From: Flavobacterium anseongense
GTDB lineage: Bacteria; Bacteroidota; Bacteroidia; Flavobacteriales; Flavobacteriaceae
Direction: 5' to 3'
NCBI RefSeq assembly: GCF_021608185.1
Contig: NZ_JAKIHN010000005.1
Coordinates: 186,001 to 250,000 of the forward strand
DNA length: 64,000 nucleotides
Part shown: positions 51,871 through 61,512 of the stretch, in pieces
How the letters are laid out: the number at the start of each line of letters is the position of its first letter
How positions within the stretch are numbered: the stretch's first letter is position 1
Made by a program: the position numbers and the translations under genes
Notes under the pieces: model-generated
Databases searched by the model: none
Told to the model about the DNA's origin: nothing
Seen by the model: only the letters and a program-made list of their open reading frames with translations

Positions 51871-52227
51871 CTATTGAATTACTTCTTTTTCCAGAAAATA
51901 ATTCACAATGGCTTCTTTCATCAAAACCGATTGTTCGCCGGCTTTTAATGGCGGTAATTCCTCTTTGATTTTATAATGTGGCCAACCGTCTTTATCCACA
52001 AAATCAAATTCGTAGAAACCATAAGGTTCAAGTAAGCGGCAAATGGCAATGTGCATCAGATTTACTTTTTCATCTTTTTTGAAGGCTTGTTTGAATTGCC
52101 CCAATTCCTGCACACCGATTAAGTATATGATAGCATCCAAATCCAAAATATCGCCTTCAGCAAACTGATTGGAAAGGATTTGCACGACTTTGTCCCAGCG
52201 GTTTTTTAATTGTTCGTCTCTTGACAC
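51871..52227 (-). CDS. Conserved hypothetical protein upstream of pheS
   Basis: A 118-residue soluble, charged protein with predicted helices and a central IYLIGVQELGQFKQAFKKDEK segment. No signal or metal motif. It is bounded on both sides by short-word palindromes and lies between the bat operon and pheS. Function unknown. Confidence 0.65.
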   Translation of the reverse strand: MSRDEQLKNRWDKVVQILSNQFAEGDILDLDAIIYLIGVQELGQFKQAFKKDEKVNLMHIAICRLLEPYGFYEFDFVDKDGWPHYKIKEELPPLKAGEQSVLMKEAIVNYFLEKEVIQ

Positions 52228-52230
52228 TTT

Positions 52231-52321
52231 ATTGAGTTATAAGTTATGAGTTTTGAATTATGAGTTCAAAATCATGCAAAGATAGCAAAGCTAAAGGCTA
52301 AAAGCTGACAGCTATATGCTA
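52231..52321. repeat. Heptad-word element between batE and a small gene
   Basis: The right half has five tandem 7-bp words: AAAGCTA, AAGGCTA, AAAGCTG, ACAGCTA, TATGCTA (52287-52321). The last three bases of the array are the batE stop codon (minus TAG). The left half has GTTATAA/GTTATGA words (GAGTTATAAGTTATGAG). The two halves are not strongly complementary. Confidence 0.75.
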
Positions 52322-53065
52322 ATTCTTGATTTCCTTAATCGCGCTGTCTTCAATCCAACCTGTAGTTTCGTCGGTGAGTTCAACTTTTTTCCAGTTGGCG
52401 ATGCTTTCCAGGATGTAAACTTTAGTTCCTTCGTGAAGCACGGCGGCATCCTGACCACTAGATTTCGGTTCACTTTTTAGTGGCGCATTTTCAGCAAAAA
52501 CAATCGCCGGTCTTTCGTTTTCGTTTCGGTTTTTTTCATAAAATCCCGATGCCGTACTGAGGCCAATTCCGATCAACCACAGAAACATTCCAAAAAAGAA
52601 AACCCGTTTCAACACCGAGGTTTGAGAAAAATAATATCCAATAAAAAACAATAAAAACAGGATTGCAAAACTTACCGCAATCCAAGCCCAAGTGTCATAA
52701 TAGTATTTTGCTGTGAAATCCTGAATCAATTTATTAAAGCCTACTTTTGGAATGACTTTAATATCATCAATCGTCATTTTTCGGGCGAATTCTAAGTTGG
52801 TTTTTATTTCTGTATCGTTCGGACTTAACAACAAAGCTTTTTCATAATTGTAAATTGCCGGTGCTACTTTGTGGAGTTTGTAATAGCAATTTCCCAAATT
52901 AAAATACAATTCCGCCGATTGTTTTCCGGAGTTTACAATGCTTTCATAACTTGAGATTGCTGCTTCATAATTCTCTTTTTCGTAGAATTTGTTTCCTTGT
53001 TCAAAAGCAGTTTGTGCCCAAAAAGTTTGAAAAACAAATAGCAATAAATAAAATATCTTTTTCAT
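52319..53065 (-). CDS. batE: BatE: TPR plus SH3-like protein
   Basis: A 248-residue membrane protein, last gene of the bat operon. A signal peptide (to about 18) precedes three TPR motifs (about 20-105), two transmembrane segments (about 130-150 and 158-178) and a C-terminal SH3-like domain (about 195-245, ending TGWIEDSAIKEI). Bat proteins are linked to oxygen tolerance and envelope stress in Bacteroidota, mechanism unknown. A small gene follows after a heptad repeat. Confidence 0.88.
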   Translation of the reverse strand: MKKIFYLLLFVFQTFWAQTAFEQGNKFYEKENYEAAISSYESIVNSGKQSAELYFNLGNCYYKLHKVAPAIYNYEKALLLSPNDTEIKTNLEFARKMTIDDIKVIPKVGFNKLIQDFTAKYYYDTWAWIAVSFAILFLLFFIGYYFSQTSVLKRVFFFGMFLWLIGIGLSTASGFYEKNRNENERPAIVFAENAPLKSEPKSSGQDAAVLHEGTKVYILESIANWKKVELTDETTGWIEDSAIKEIKN

Positions 53066-53073
53066 CTTCTACA

Positions 53074-54834
53074 TTATTTTAATTGCTTTTCGAGTTCGGA
53101 AATAATCACCACAGCCTTGTCATAATCGTTTTGAATTGCCGAGTCTGATGACATGGCATATCGAGCCAATTCGCAGTTTTCGGTTAATTTGATAAATTCT
53201 GAAATTGTTTCCGCATTTGCTTTTCGCGAAAGCAAAAGTTCTGTTATCTTGTCTTTACTCATTTCCGAAGTTTCGATGTTAAGTTTGGCTTTTAGGAAAT
53301 TGTGCAGGGCTTTTTCGAGCGCAATATAAAATGGCTCTTTGTTGCCCAAATGTTTTTTGGCATCGCCCAAATATTTCTTCGCCAAAGCATTTGATTTTTT
53401 AATTTTGTTTCCAACAACATCATTGTCTGAAGCTTCTTTTCTTCGCTTGCCAACAATTAAAAGTGGAATTGCCAAAAAAGGCAAAGCAATCAACGAATAA
53501 AACATTCCAGAACCCAGAAAATCATCTTTCTCCATCGGTTGAAGTGCTGTTTTTTGTTTGATGTAAGCAAACGATTTGGCAGCTTCAAATTTGGTTTTGG
53601 CAACATCATTTGGATTTGCTTTACCAGAACTTGCCACACTTGGACCATCTAAAACATTGATGGTTATTGGTTGTGATGTAATGGTTTTGTAACTATTGGA
53701 ACCCAAATCAAAATAGGTAAAACGCATCGGCTTGATTTGGTAATTGCCTTTGTATTGTGGAATTATAGTGTATTTATCAGAAATCCTACCTGTCATTCCG
53801 GTTAATGGTGTCGAGACATTTTCGTCGTGAACAGGATCATACATTTCTAAAGCAGAAGGTAAAACCGGTTTTGGCAACGTGAACAATTTTATGTTTCCGG
53901 TTCCAACAACACTTACATCTAAATCAAAAGATTCGCCGTTTTTTAAAATCGTTTTGGATGGCTTTACTTTGAAATCCATTCGGCCAACAGCACCCGAAAA
54001 ATCTTCCGGTTTTCCTTTTTCCGGCAATGCTTTTACGTTGATGACTTTGCTTCCGGCAGAAACTCTTTTGCTGTCTTCGGTCATTAAAGCTTGTCCCCAA
54101 AAATTCCGTCTGTTTGTCGGAACCTGACAATCGATATCTAATGAAAGTGGCTCAATTTCAAGTTTTCCGGATTTTTGTGGATATAATACCGTTTTTCGCA
54201 ACACTACATAACGATAGCGTTCGCCTTTAAACATTCCGTCTTGTGCAACCAATTGTTTGATGTCAATATTTTGGCTCCAAAAATCATTGTATTTTGGCTT
54301 GTTCAACTCGCGCCAGTTCGTGATTCCGATGTTGTAACTGAAATACAGTTTGTAAACAACCGTAATTGGTTCATTCAGGTATGGATTCGTTTTTGAAATA
54401 TCCGCAACCAAGTACAAATTATCGTCAGCACTAATGGCCGGAGCTTCGTTTGGATCTTTCGGAATTTCAACGGCATTGGTCACGTTGATTTTTACGGGTG
54501 ATGATTTATAAATCTGACCATTAATTTCAACCGATGCTTGTTTTAACGTTAGTGTCCCTTTTTGCGTTGGCAGTAAAATAAAAATATACGATTTGTTAAA
54601 CGAACTTTTACCGTTAATCCAAGATTGACTTACCGATTGACTTGGTCCGCCGACAACTTTAAAACCGCAAGCTTCAAAATTTGGTGGTACAAAATTATCG
54701 CCATCAGCATTCATTGTAAAATCAACGCGAAGTCGTTCGTTTAATCCCAAAGAATTCTTGCTCACTTTTGCTTCAAATTGTACTTGAGCAAAAAGTGAAT
54801 TTGTAATAAATAATAAAATTAAAATCTTTTTCAT
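53074..54834 (-). CDS. batD: BatD family membrane protein
   Basis: A 586-residue protein with a signal peptide, two or three beta-sandwich repeats of the BatD type (about 20-420; SKNSLGLNERLRVDFTM...), one transmembrane segment (about 450-470) and a C-terminal helical region (about 490-585). ATG 54834 is preferred over TTG 54864 because the signal peptide starts there. The ATG is itself the end of a short-word repeat (54832-54851), exactly as in the S23-type ORF at 35106. Confidence 0.92.
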   Translation of the reverse strand: MKKILILLFITNSLFAQVQFEAKVSKNSLGLNERLRVDFTMNADGDNFVPPNFEACGFKVVGGPSQSVSQSWINGKSSFNKSYIFILLPTQKGTLTLKQASVEINGQIYKSSPVKINVTNAVEIPKDPNEAPAISADDNLYLVADISKTNPYLNEPITVVYKLYFSYNIGITNWRELNKPKYNDFWSQNIDIKQLVAQDGMFKGERYRYVVLRKTVLYPQKSGKLEIEPLSLDIDCQVPTNRRNFWGQALMTEDSKRVSAGSKVINVKALPEKGKPEDFSGAVGRMDFKVKPSKTILKNGESFDLDVSVVGTGNIKLFTLPKPVLPSALEMYDPVHDENVSTPLTGMTGRISDKYTIIPQYKGNYQIKPMRFTYFDLGSNSYKTITSQPITINVLDGPSVASSGKANPNDVAKTKFEAAKSFAYIKQKTALQPMEKDDFLGSGMFYSLIALPFLAIPLLIVGKRRKEASDNDVVGNKIKKSNALAKKYLGDAKKHLGNKEPFYIALEKALHNFLKAKLNIETSEMSKDKITELLLSRKANAETISEFIKLTENCELARYAMSSDSAIQNDYDKAVVIISELEKQLK

Positions 54835-54868
54835 TTTCAAATTTTCAAATTGATTAATTTTCAAATTT
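54832..54868. repeat. Octad-word repeat between batC and batD
   Basis: TTTTCAAA words occur three times (54834-54864 phase). On the minus strand the 20 bases 54851-54832 are identical to 35089-35108, and both end in the ATG of the next gene. Confidence 0.85.
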
Positions 54869-54871
54869 ATT

Positions 54872-55633
54872 TTACCAATCTTTTTCTGCTTTTTTAGGAT
54901 TGGCCCGTACTTTTTGCTTGTTTACTTTATCCTGAATTTTTTTCTCTTCATTGTTTACAGCATCCAATAAATTCTCTAAACGTTGTTTCGAAATTCCGCC
55001 AGGCTGAGGTTTTGGCTGTCCTTGATTTTGATCTTTATTGTCCTTCTTATCTTTATCCTTGTCGCCTTCTTTTTTATCCTTGTCTTTATCTTTTCCGTCT
55101 TTCTTGTCGTCCTTTTTATCTTTGTCTTTATCCTTGTCCTTGTTTTTATCTTTGTTCTTGTCTTTCTTATCCTTATCCTTTTTGTCGTCTTTCTTAGGTG
55201 GATTTTCCTTTAGCATTTTTTTGGCTAAAGCATAATTATAACGGGTTTCTTCATCAGCCGGATTATTTCGCAACGCATTTTTATAAGCTTCAACAGCGCC
55301 TCCATAATCCTTGTCTTTCATCAACGTATTTCCAATATTATGAAACGCCTGATGTTTTTCGGCTCTGGTCTTGGCCGTTTTTAATGCTTTTGCATAATGA
55401 TATTTGGCTTCACTAGATTGATTTTGTCTGTAAATTGCGTTCCCTAAATTATACGAAGCAATCGATTTTTTTGGATTTTTAGATTCCGAAATTCGGTATT
55501 CGGCTTCAGCATCATCATACTTTTTTTCGGCAAAAGAATCGTTTCCTTTTGGCAAATCCTTATCATTTTCCTTCTCTTGTGCTTTCGCCAAAAAGGAAAT
55601 CAGAATCAAACTATATAATAGCAACTTTTTCAT
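54872..55633 (-). CDS. batC: BatC: TPR protein with Lys/Asp-rich linker
   Basis: A 253-residue exported protein with a signal peptide, three TPR repeats (about 32-135) and a low-complexity Lys/Asp linker (about 145-210), followed by KQRLENLLDAVNNEEKKIQ, a helical C-terminus. The linker is likely disordered. It starts directly at the end of batB (no gap). TPRs suggest an assembly role with the other Bat proteins. Confidence 0.88.
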   Translation of the reverse strand: MKKLLLYSLILISFLAKAQEKENDKDLPKGNDSFAEKKYDDAEAEYRISESKNPKKSIASYNLGNAIYRQNQSSEAKYHYAKALKTAKTRAEKHQAFHNIGNTLMKDKDYGGAVEAYKNALRNNPADEETRYNYALAKKMLKENPPKKDDKKDKDKKDKNKDKNKDKDKDKDKKDDKKDGKDKDKDKKEGDKDKDKKDNKDQNQGQPKPQPGGISKQRLENLLDAVNNEEKKIQDKVNKQKVRANPKKAEKDW

Positions 55634-56671
55634 TTATTCCTTTTCATTAAATAAATTCATTTTTTTCACCCATTTTGTTTTTTTCTCCAACAGGAAAACA
55701 TCCAAAAGCAATAAGAAAAATCCAAATCCTAAAAACCATTGAAACTGCGATTTGAAATCGGCCATTTGTGTGCTTTCGAATTCTGTCTTTTGAATATTGT
55801 CTAACGCATGTTTCACATAATCTATAACTTCTCTGGTTGAATTTCCGTCAACATATCCGCCGCTGGCACTTTTGGCAATTGTTTTTAAAACTTCTGCATT
55901 TCTTTTTGTAATTACCACTTCTCCATTTTGGTCGCGCTGAAAGCTTTCAACAACACCATTTCTCTTTAACGGAATGGTTCCGCCTTTTTCGGTTCCGACA
56001 CCGATTGTCATTATTTTTAATCCAACTTTTTTGGCTTCTTCTGCAGCATCCGTAGCAGCATTCGAATGATCTTCTCCATCGGTAATGATGATTAGAAGCT
56101 TGTTGGTTTTGTCTTTTTTATCAATCCATGTTGTGGCCAAATTAATAGCCTGGTCAATAGATGTTCCCTGCGCCGATATCATTCCCGGATTCATAGTCTG
56201 TAAAAACATTTTGCCAACACTATAATCCGAAGTAATCGGTAAAACAGGAAACGCACTTCCTGAATAGGCTATGATTCCAATTCGGTCGCTGCCTAAATTA
56301 TTGATAATCTGTGAAACCAATTGCTTACTTTTTTCTAAACGGCTTGGCACTACATCTTCTGCCAGCATACTTTTAGAAACATCTATTGCAAAAATGATAT
56401 CGATTCCTTCTCGTTTTACGGTTTCTAATTTGGTTCCGATTTTTGGGTTAACCAATCCGATTATCAGACAAGTCAATGCCAATAAAATAACACCTAATTT
56501 CAAAGCTGGTTTAAAAGCTGATTTTTCAGGGCTTAATTTTTTGATCAAATCCAAATCACCAAACTCGCGTTGCTTTTTTCTTTTCCAGAATTGAATGTAC
56601 AGGAAAAGCAATGTCATCGCCGGAATGACAAACAAAAAGTATAAATACCATTTTTCTTCTAACTCGTACAT
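55634..56671 (-). CDS. batB: BatB: membrane-anchored VWA-domain protein
   Basis: A 345-residue protein with transmembrane helices near 8-27, 58-74 and 310-330 and a VWA domain with intact MIDAS motif D97-x-S99-x-S101 (AIDVSKSM). It is the second of two VWA proteins in the operon. Metal-dependent protein binding is the family role. It follows batA by 6 nt. Confidence 0.92.
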   Translation of the reverse strand: MYELEEKWYLYFLFVIPAMTLLFLYIQFWKRKKQREFGDLDLIKKLSPEKSAFKPALKLGVILLALTCLIIGLVNPKIGTKLETVKREGIDIIFAIDVSKSMLAEDVVPSRLEKSKQLVSQIINNLGSDRIGIIAYSGSAFPVLPITSDYSVGKMFLQTMNPGMISAQGTSIDQAINLATTWIDKKDKTNKLLIIITDGEDHSNAATDAAEEAKKVGLKIMTIGVGTEKGGTIPLKRNGVVESFQRDQNGEVVITKRNAEVLKTIAKSASGGYVDGNSTREVIDYVKHALDNIQKTEFESTQMADFKSQFQWFLGFGFFLLLLDVFLLEKKTKWVKKMNLFNEKE

Positions 56672-56677
56672 AATTCG

Positions 56678-57679
56678 TTATATAAAACTTCTATAAATTG
56701 TATTTCGCAATCCAAATTCAATCAAAACTAAAATTCCGGCAATCCAAACAAACAACCTGTATTTTTCATCATAATCATAAAACTTCAGCTCTTGAATTTC
56801 GGTGGTTTCCAGTTTGTTGATTTCTTTATAAATCGATTCCAATTTGCTATTGCTACTTGCTCTGAAATATTTCCCGCCAGTATTTCTGGCAATTGTCTGC
56901 AACAAATTCACATCAATCTCCACAGGCATCATTCGGAATAAAAAGCCGCCATTTGGGGCATAAGCATAAGGGAACATTGCATTTCCGTTTGTACCGATTC
57001 CGATGGTATAAACTTTGATTCCGTACTCGCGTGCAATTTGCGAGGCGGTTTCTGGCTCGATAAAACCGGCGTTGTTCACACCATCAGTCAATAGAATGAT
57101 TACTTTGCTTTTGGCTTTACTGTCTTTCAAACGGTTTACGGCCGTGGTTAAACCCATCCCGATTCCGGTTCCGTCCTGCAAAACATTGTCGTATTTGATA
57201 CTTTGAATAGCTTCCTGAATAAGCGCTTTATCACTTGTAACCGGCGTTTTCGTATAGGCTTCTGACGCATAAACTACAATTCCGATTCGGTCATTTGGTC
57301 TTCCTTCTACGAAATTCTCGGCTACTCTTTTCAGAGCTTCCATTCGGTTTGGCTTTAAATCTTTGGCGAGCATACTTCCGGAAACGTCAATTGCCATCAC
57401 AATATCAATTCCTTTGGTCGATTTGGTTTGGCTGCTGATATCCACTTTTCGTGGTCTTGCCATTGCGATAATTAATGAACTCAACGCTAATAATCGCAAT
57501 ACAAATAAGAACGGTTTTAGTTTGGCCAACAATGATTTTTGTGCTTTGAAACCTTTCACAGAACTTATTTTCAAGGTTGCCGATTGCTGTTTTCTTTTCC
57601 AGATTTGCCACAAAACTGCTACCGGAAGCAATAAAAACAACCAGAAGAATTCAGGATTTAAAAAACTTACTTCTTTCAT
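56678..57679 (-). CDS. batA: BatA: membrane-anchored VWA-domain protein
   Basis: A 333-residue protein with helices near 11-27, 55-73 and 305-322 and a VWA domain with MIDAS motif D98-x-S100-x-S102 (AIDVSGSM). Together with BatB it forms the core of the aerotolerance operon. Its start overlaps the end of the preceding gene by 4 nt. Confidence 0.92.
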   Translation of the reverse strand: MKEVSFLNPEFFWLFLLLPVAVLWQIWKRKQQSATLKISSVKGFKAQKSLLAKLKPFLFVLRLLALSSLIIAMARPRKVDISSQTKSTKGIDIVMAIDVSGSMLAKDLKPNRMEALKRVAENFVEGRPNDRIGIVVYASEAYTKTPVTSDKALIQEAIQSIKYDNVLQDGTGIGMGLTTAVNRLKDSKAKSKVIILLTDGVNNAGFIEPETASQIAREYGIKVYTIGIGTNGNAMFPYAYAPNGGFLFRMMPVEIDVNLLQTIARNTGGKYFRASSNSKLESIYKEINKLETTEIQELKFYDYDEKYRLFVWIAGILVLIEFGLRNTIYRSFI

Positions 57680-59307
57680 TGTTGTGCAGTTTGTAGTTCA
57701 ACCGAGTTTAACATTCTTTCGGCAATTTGCTGTCCGTATTTATCATCTTCTCGATGCATTACCAAAATAGTCTGCAAACCGCCATTTTGACTAAAAAGCA
57801 ATACTTCATAATACATTTTGGTTGACTTGCCTTTTATCTTATCTAAAACAGTCATTGTTCCGTAAGCTTTCTTGCCCGAAATTCCTTTTTGAGTGTCGAA
57901 GTCTTCTGTTTTTACAATGATGTTTTGAGCGCCTTGAGCTTCCATAATTTTCAGGTAACCTTCGGCTGTTTTATCCAAATCCATTTGGGTTTGTTGTTTG
58001 TAAGTTACGGTTGAAACCGCAATGTAAAAGTCTTCCAACAAGCTTCCGTAACCAAAAGTCTGCATTTCCTTAATCAACGCCATAGCATCTTTTGGAAGTG
58101 TTTTTGTGGCATCAATTCGCTTCAATACTTTTGGCGTTTCCACTTTTACGCCCGGATTTCCGTATTCGCTATAAACCCATTGACCTTCGACTAAATCTTT
58201 GGTTGGATGACCAAGGAAATTGTCTTTCACATAATCAAATCCTTTGAAATAAATCAGTCCTAAAACAAAAAGCAACAGCATTCCCAATACAATTCCGATG
58301 GTCGAAATAATTCGGACGCGTTTTTGTTTTTTCAGTTTTTGCAAACGTGCCAATTCTTTTTGTTGTTCATTCCATAATGCCAGTTCATCATCGTCTTCCA
58401 CAACTTCCGGTATCGATTTATGAATGATTACGATAGAGCTTGAAATACGTTTTTTATCTTCTTCAATTTCATAATCAAGCGGTTTTACTTTGGCAAATTT
58501 TACCAAATCGGCTTGTTTTAAAACTTTCTCCAGATTTTCTACCGTTTCGTTTGAGAGTTTTAGTTTTTTTTGTTTGGCGGCTCTTCGCAATCCTTCAATG
58601 AGTTCGGAAGTGGTACTTTCCATCGCCGGAATATTGATTTCTTCTTCTATATAATTACGCGCAATGTCTGTCAGTTCCGAATAATAATGTTTGATTTCGC
58701 CTTTTTGCCAAAGCTCTTTAGTTTCCAATTGTTGTAATAAAGTGGTTGCTTTTTCGATAGGCGATTTGAAAACAATGACTTCAGCTTTTGGTTGGTTTTG
58801 TCTTTTTTTAATGAATTGATAAATGAAATAACCGGCAACTCCAATAGCTAATAAGATTAAAAGGTAAATCCACCAAGTTCCTAAGGGACTTTCAACCTGA
58901 ACGATGTCTTTGATGTCGTACATCTTTTGTTTTAGCGTATCGACTTTTACATCGTTAACTTCTACTTTGATGCTATCCGAAAAAACAGGTTTCCCGTTAA
59001 TCAAAACCGGAATTCTTTGAATGGTATATTTTCCGCTGTCGAATTGGGTTAACCCATATTTTTTGATTAATTCATATCGAGCGCCATTCCTAACCGTGTC
59101 AATTTTATACGACTGAATTACTTCCAAAGCACCAAAATTCTTGGCTTCCGGAAATTTTACTTTTGACAACGTATCAACATCGGTTTTTAAAGTTAACTTG
59201 AATTCGGCGCCGATTTTGTTTTTGGTAACATCCACAGAAGTAGTCACCTTTTGGGCAAAAAGCGAAGTTGATAACAGAAAGAATAGTATATATAATTTGA
59301 ATTTCAT
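57676..59307 (-). CDS. BatD-like N-domain membrane protein (extra bat-operon gene)
   Basis: A 543-residue protein with a signal peptide, an N-terminal BatD-like beta domain (about 20-125), a transmembrane segment (about 145-165), a cytosolic helical part with TSELIEGLRRAAKQK, a second transmembrane segment (about 330-352) and a C-terminal domain of unknown fold. Such a gene commonly sits between the DUF58 gene and batA. It overlaps batA by 4 nt and starts 4 nt after the DUF58 gene, so it is part of the operon. No accepted name is known to me. Confidence 0.8.
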   Translation of the reverse strand: MKFKLYILFFLLSTSLFAQKVTTSVDVTKNKIGAEFKLTLKTDVDTLSKVKFPEAKNFGALEVIQSYKIDTVRNGARYELIKKYGLTQFDSGKYTIQRIPVLINGKPVFSDSIKVEVNDVKVDTLKQKMYDIKDIVQVESPLGTWWIYLLILLAIGVAGYFIYQFIKKRQNQPKAEVIVFKSPIEKATTLLQQLETKELWQKGEIKHYYSELTDIARNYIEEEINIPAMESTTSELIEGLRRAAKQKKLKLSNETVENLEKVLKQADLVKFAKVKPLDYEIEEDKKRISSSIVIIHKSIPEVVEDDDELALWNEQQKELARLQKLKKQKRVRIISTIGIVLGMLLLFVLGLIYFKGFDYVKDNFLGHPTKDLVEGQWVYSEYGNPGVKVETPKVLKRIDATKTLPKDAMALIKEMQTFGYGSLLEDFYIAVSTVTYKQQTQMDLDKTAEGYLKIMEAQGAQNIIVKTEDFDTQKGISGKKAYGTMTVLDKIKGKSTKMYYEVLLFSQNGGLQTILVMHREDDKYGQQIAERMLNSVELQTAQQ

Positions 59308-59311
59308 TTTC

Positions 59312-60178
59312 TTATCTGGATTTAAAATAACCCAATAATTTTGTCACGTAACTTTCGTCCACACGTGTATTAACTGTTCCTGAACCACATTTTGAAAAGA
59401 TATCCTTGAAGTAATTTACTTTGTCCTGATATTGTTTTTCATAACTCAAACGCGCTTTTTTTGAACCTGTATTCACTACTAAAATTTCTCCGGTTTCGGC
59501 ATCTTCCATTTCGACCATTCCGATGTTTGGCATTTTGGCTTCGCGGATATCGTATACACGAACACCTGTTATGTCGTGTTTCTTTCCGGCAATCTTTAAG
59601 GTTTTCTCATAATCGTCTTCCACCATAAAATCAGAAATCACAAAGACAATCGCTTTCTTTTTCTGCGTTGATGAAAGGAATTTCAAGGCTTGCGATAAAT
59701 CTGTTTTTTTGCTTTTGGGTTGGAACTCGATTAGCTCACGAATGATTCTCAACACGTGAGATTTTCCTTTTTTTGGCGGAATGTATAATTCGATTTGATC
59801 TGTGAATAATATCAATCCGATTTTATCATTATTCTGTGTTGCCGAAAAAGCCATCGTTGCGGCGATTTCGGTTACGATTTCACTTTTTAACTGGTTTTTG
59901 GTTCCAAAACTTTCTGAACCCGAAATATCAACCATCAACATCATGGTCAATTCGCGTTCTTCTTCAAAAACTTTAACATAAGGTTCGTTGTAGCGTGCGG
60001 TCACGTTCCAATCAATCGCACGAATATCATCGCCAAATTGGTATTGACGTACTTCTGAAAAGGTCATACCACGGCCTTTAAACGATGTGTGGTATTCGCC
60101 CGAGAAGATATGATCACTCAATCTTCGGGTTTTGATTTCGATTTTACGAACTTTTTTGAGTAAGTCTTTAGTTTCCAT
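59312..60178 (-). CDS. DUF58 domain protein
   Basis: A 288-residue protein with the DUF58 motif GRGMTFSEVRQYQFGDDIRAIDWNVTARYNEPYVKVFEEERE (residue 35-75 region) and a degenerate VWA-like fold (MVDISGSESFGT, about 93-104). DUF58 proteins accompany MoxR ATPases and are probably chaperone substrates or partners in metal-cofactor insertion. It follows moxR across a short-word palindrome. Confidence 0.9.
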   Translation of the reverse strand: METKDLLKKVRKIEIKTRRLSDHIFSGEYHTSFKGRGMTFSEVRQYQFGDDIRAIDWNVTARYNEPYVKVFEEERELTMMLMVDISGSESFGTKNQLKSEIVTEIAATMAFSATQNNDKIGLILFTDQIELYIPPKKGKSHVLRIIRELIEFQPKSKKTDLSQALKFLSSTQKKKAIVFVISDFMVEDDYEKTLKIAGKKHDITGVRVYDIREAKMPNIGMVEMEDAETGEILVVNTGSKKARLSYEKQYQDKVNYFKDIFSKCGSGTVNTRVDESYVTKLLGYFKSR

Positions 60179-60181
60179 TTT

Positions 60182-60265
60182 TTCAGTTGTCGGTTGTCGG
60201 TTGTCGGTTGTCAGTACGTTAGCAATAATTCACAGCTAACTGATAACAGAGAACGGATAACTGAT
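60182..60265. repeat. Heptad-word palindrome between DUF58 gene and moxR
   Basis: Left arm: GTTGTCG, GTTGTCG, GTTGTCG, GTTGTCA (60186-60213). Right arm: AACTGAT, AACAGAG, AACGGAT, AACTGAT (60238-60265). All words are 7 bp and the arms are approximate reverse complements. Words CTCTGTT and ATCAGTT on the other strand resemble those at 36281. It touches the moxR stop codon. Confidence 0.85.
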
Positions 60266-61269
60266 TAAGGTACTTCAATTTCGTTTACGATTTTGTTGAT
60301 TATGTCAACAGAAGTGATGTTTTCCGCTTCCGCTTCGTAGGTAACGCCAATTCTGTGACGCAATACATCGTGAACTACGGCACGAACGTCTTCGGGAATT
60401 ACATAACCACGACGTTTGATAAACGCATAACATTTGGCAGCATTCGCCAGGTTGATACTTCCACGAGGTGAAGCGCCAAAGCCAATGAGAGGTTTTAAAC
60501 TTTCGAGTTTGTATTTTTCAGGATTACGGGTTGCGAAAATGATATCCAGAATATATTTTTCGATTTTTTCATCCATATAAACTTCGCGAACCGCTTCTTG
60601 TGCTTTTAGGATTTGGTCAACAGTAACAACCGGATTTACTTTTTCATAAGAACCTTTTAAATTCTGACGGATAACCAATCTTTCTTCATCAATTTTTGGA
60701 TAATCGATAACAGTTTTTAGCATAAAACGGTCAACTTGAGCTTCCGGTAAAGGATATGTTCCTTCCTGTTCAATTGGATTTTGAGTTGCTAAAACTAAAA
60801 ACGGTTTGTCTAATTTGAAAGTGGTGTCGCCAATAGTCACTTGTTTTTCCTGCATCGCTTCAAGCAAAGCGGATTGCACTTTTGCAGGCGCACGGTTAAT
60901 CTCATCAGCTAAAACGAAGTTGGCGAAAATTGGCCCTTTTTTTATCGAAAACTCATTGGCTTTGATGTTGTAAATCATCGTTCCGATAACATCAGCAGGT
61001 AACAAATCGGGTGTAAACTGAATACGGCTAAAACTTCCGTGAACAGCTTGTGATAAAGTATTTATGGCTAAGGTTTTTGCTAAACCGGGAACACCTTCCA
61101 GCAGAATATGACCCTGACCTAAAAGTCCAATTAACAATCGTTCTACCATGTGCTTTTGACCAACGATGACTTTGTTCATTTCCATAGTCAACAAGTCAAT
61201 AAAAGCACTTTCTCTTTCAATTTTTTCATTAATTGCTCTAATGTCTAAAGCGGTACCATTTTCTTCCAT
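60265..61269 (-). CDS. MoxR family AAA+ ATPase
   Basis: A 334-residue AAA+ ATPase. Walker A is GVPGLAKT (59-66), Walker B LADEIN (120-125), sensor 1 ATQNP near residue 160. MoxR ATPases work with VWA proteins as chaperones for cofactor insertion and complex assembly. It is the first gene of the bat operon on the minus strand. The 243-nt gap upstream (61270-61512) has no gene; I see no clear promoter for it. Confidence 0.94.
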   Translation of the reverse strand: MEENGTALDIRAINEKIERESAFIDLLTMEMNKVIVGQKHMVERLLIGLLGQGHILLEGVPGLAKTLAINTLSQAVHGSFSRIQFTPDLLPADVIGTMIYNIKANEFSIKKGPIFANFVLADEINRAPAKVQSALLEAMQEKQVTIGDTTFKLDKPFLVLATQNPIEQEGTYPLPEAQVDRFMLKTVIDYPKIDEERLVIRQNLKGSYEKVNPVVTVDQILKAQEAVREVYMDEKIEKYILDIIFATRNPEKYKLESLKPLIGFGASPRGSINLANAAKCYAFIKRRGYVIPEDVRAVVHDVLRHRIGVTYEAEAENITSVDIINKIVNEIEVP

Positions 61270-61512
61270 AGTTACTCTATTTATTCTAATGTGTGACGGT
61301 TATAATTTTAACATTTCAAAAGTGAAAATTTAATCCCTTACCAGATGTTAATAATGCGTTAAAACTTTACAAAACATCCCTATTTTAAGGATGATTTATG
61401 ATTTTCTTTTTATAATTTTAAGACCTAATCTATTTTTGATATTTTTCGGGTAGCAAAATAATAAAATTTTCAAAATACTGAAAAATCAAAAAGCATACTT
61501 CAAATACATAAA

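Noticed and set aside
54983..55235. Three plus-strand frames over the batC linker, rich in Leu, Phe and Ser
   Set aside because: They are shadows of the Lys/Asp repeat read on the opposite strand.
59355..59760. Further parS candidates (two CACGTG hexamers)
   Set aside because: They lie in coding sequence of the DUF58 gene and lack the GTT/AAC flanks.
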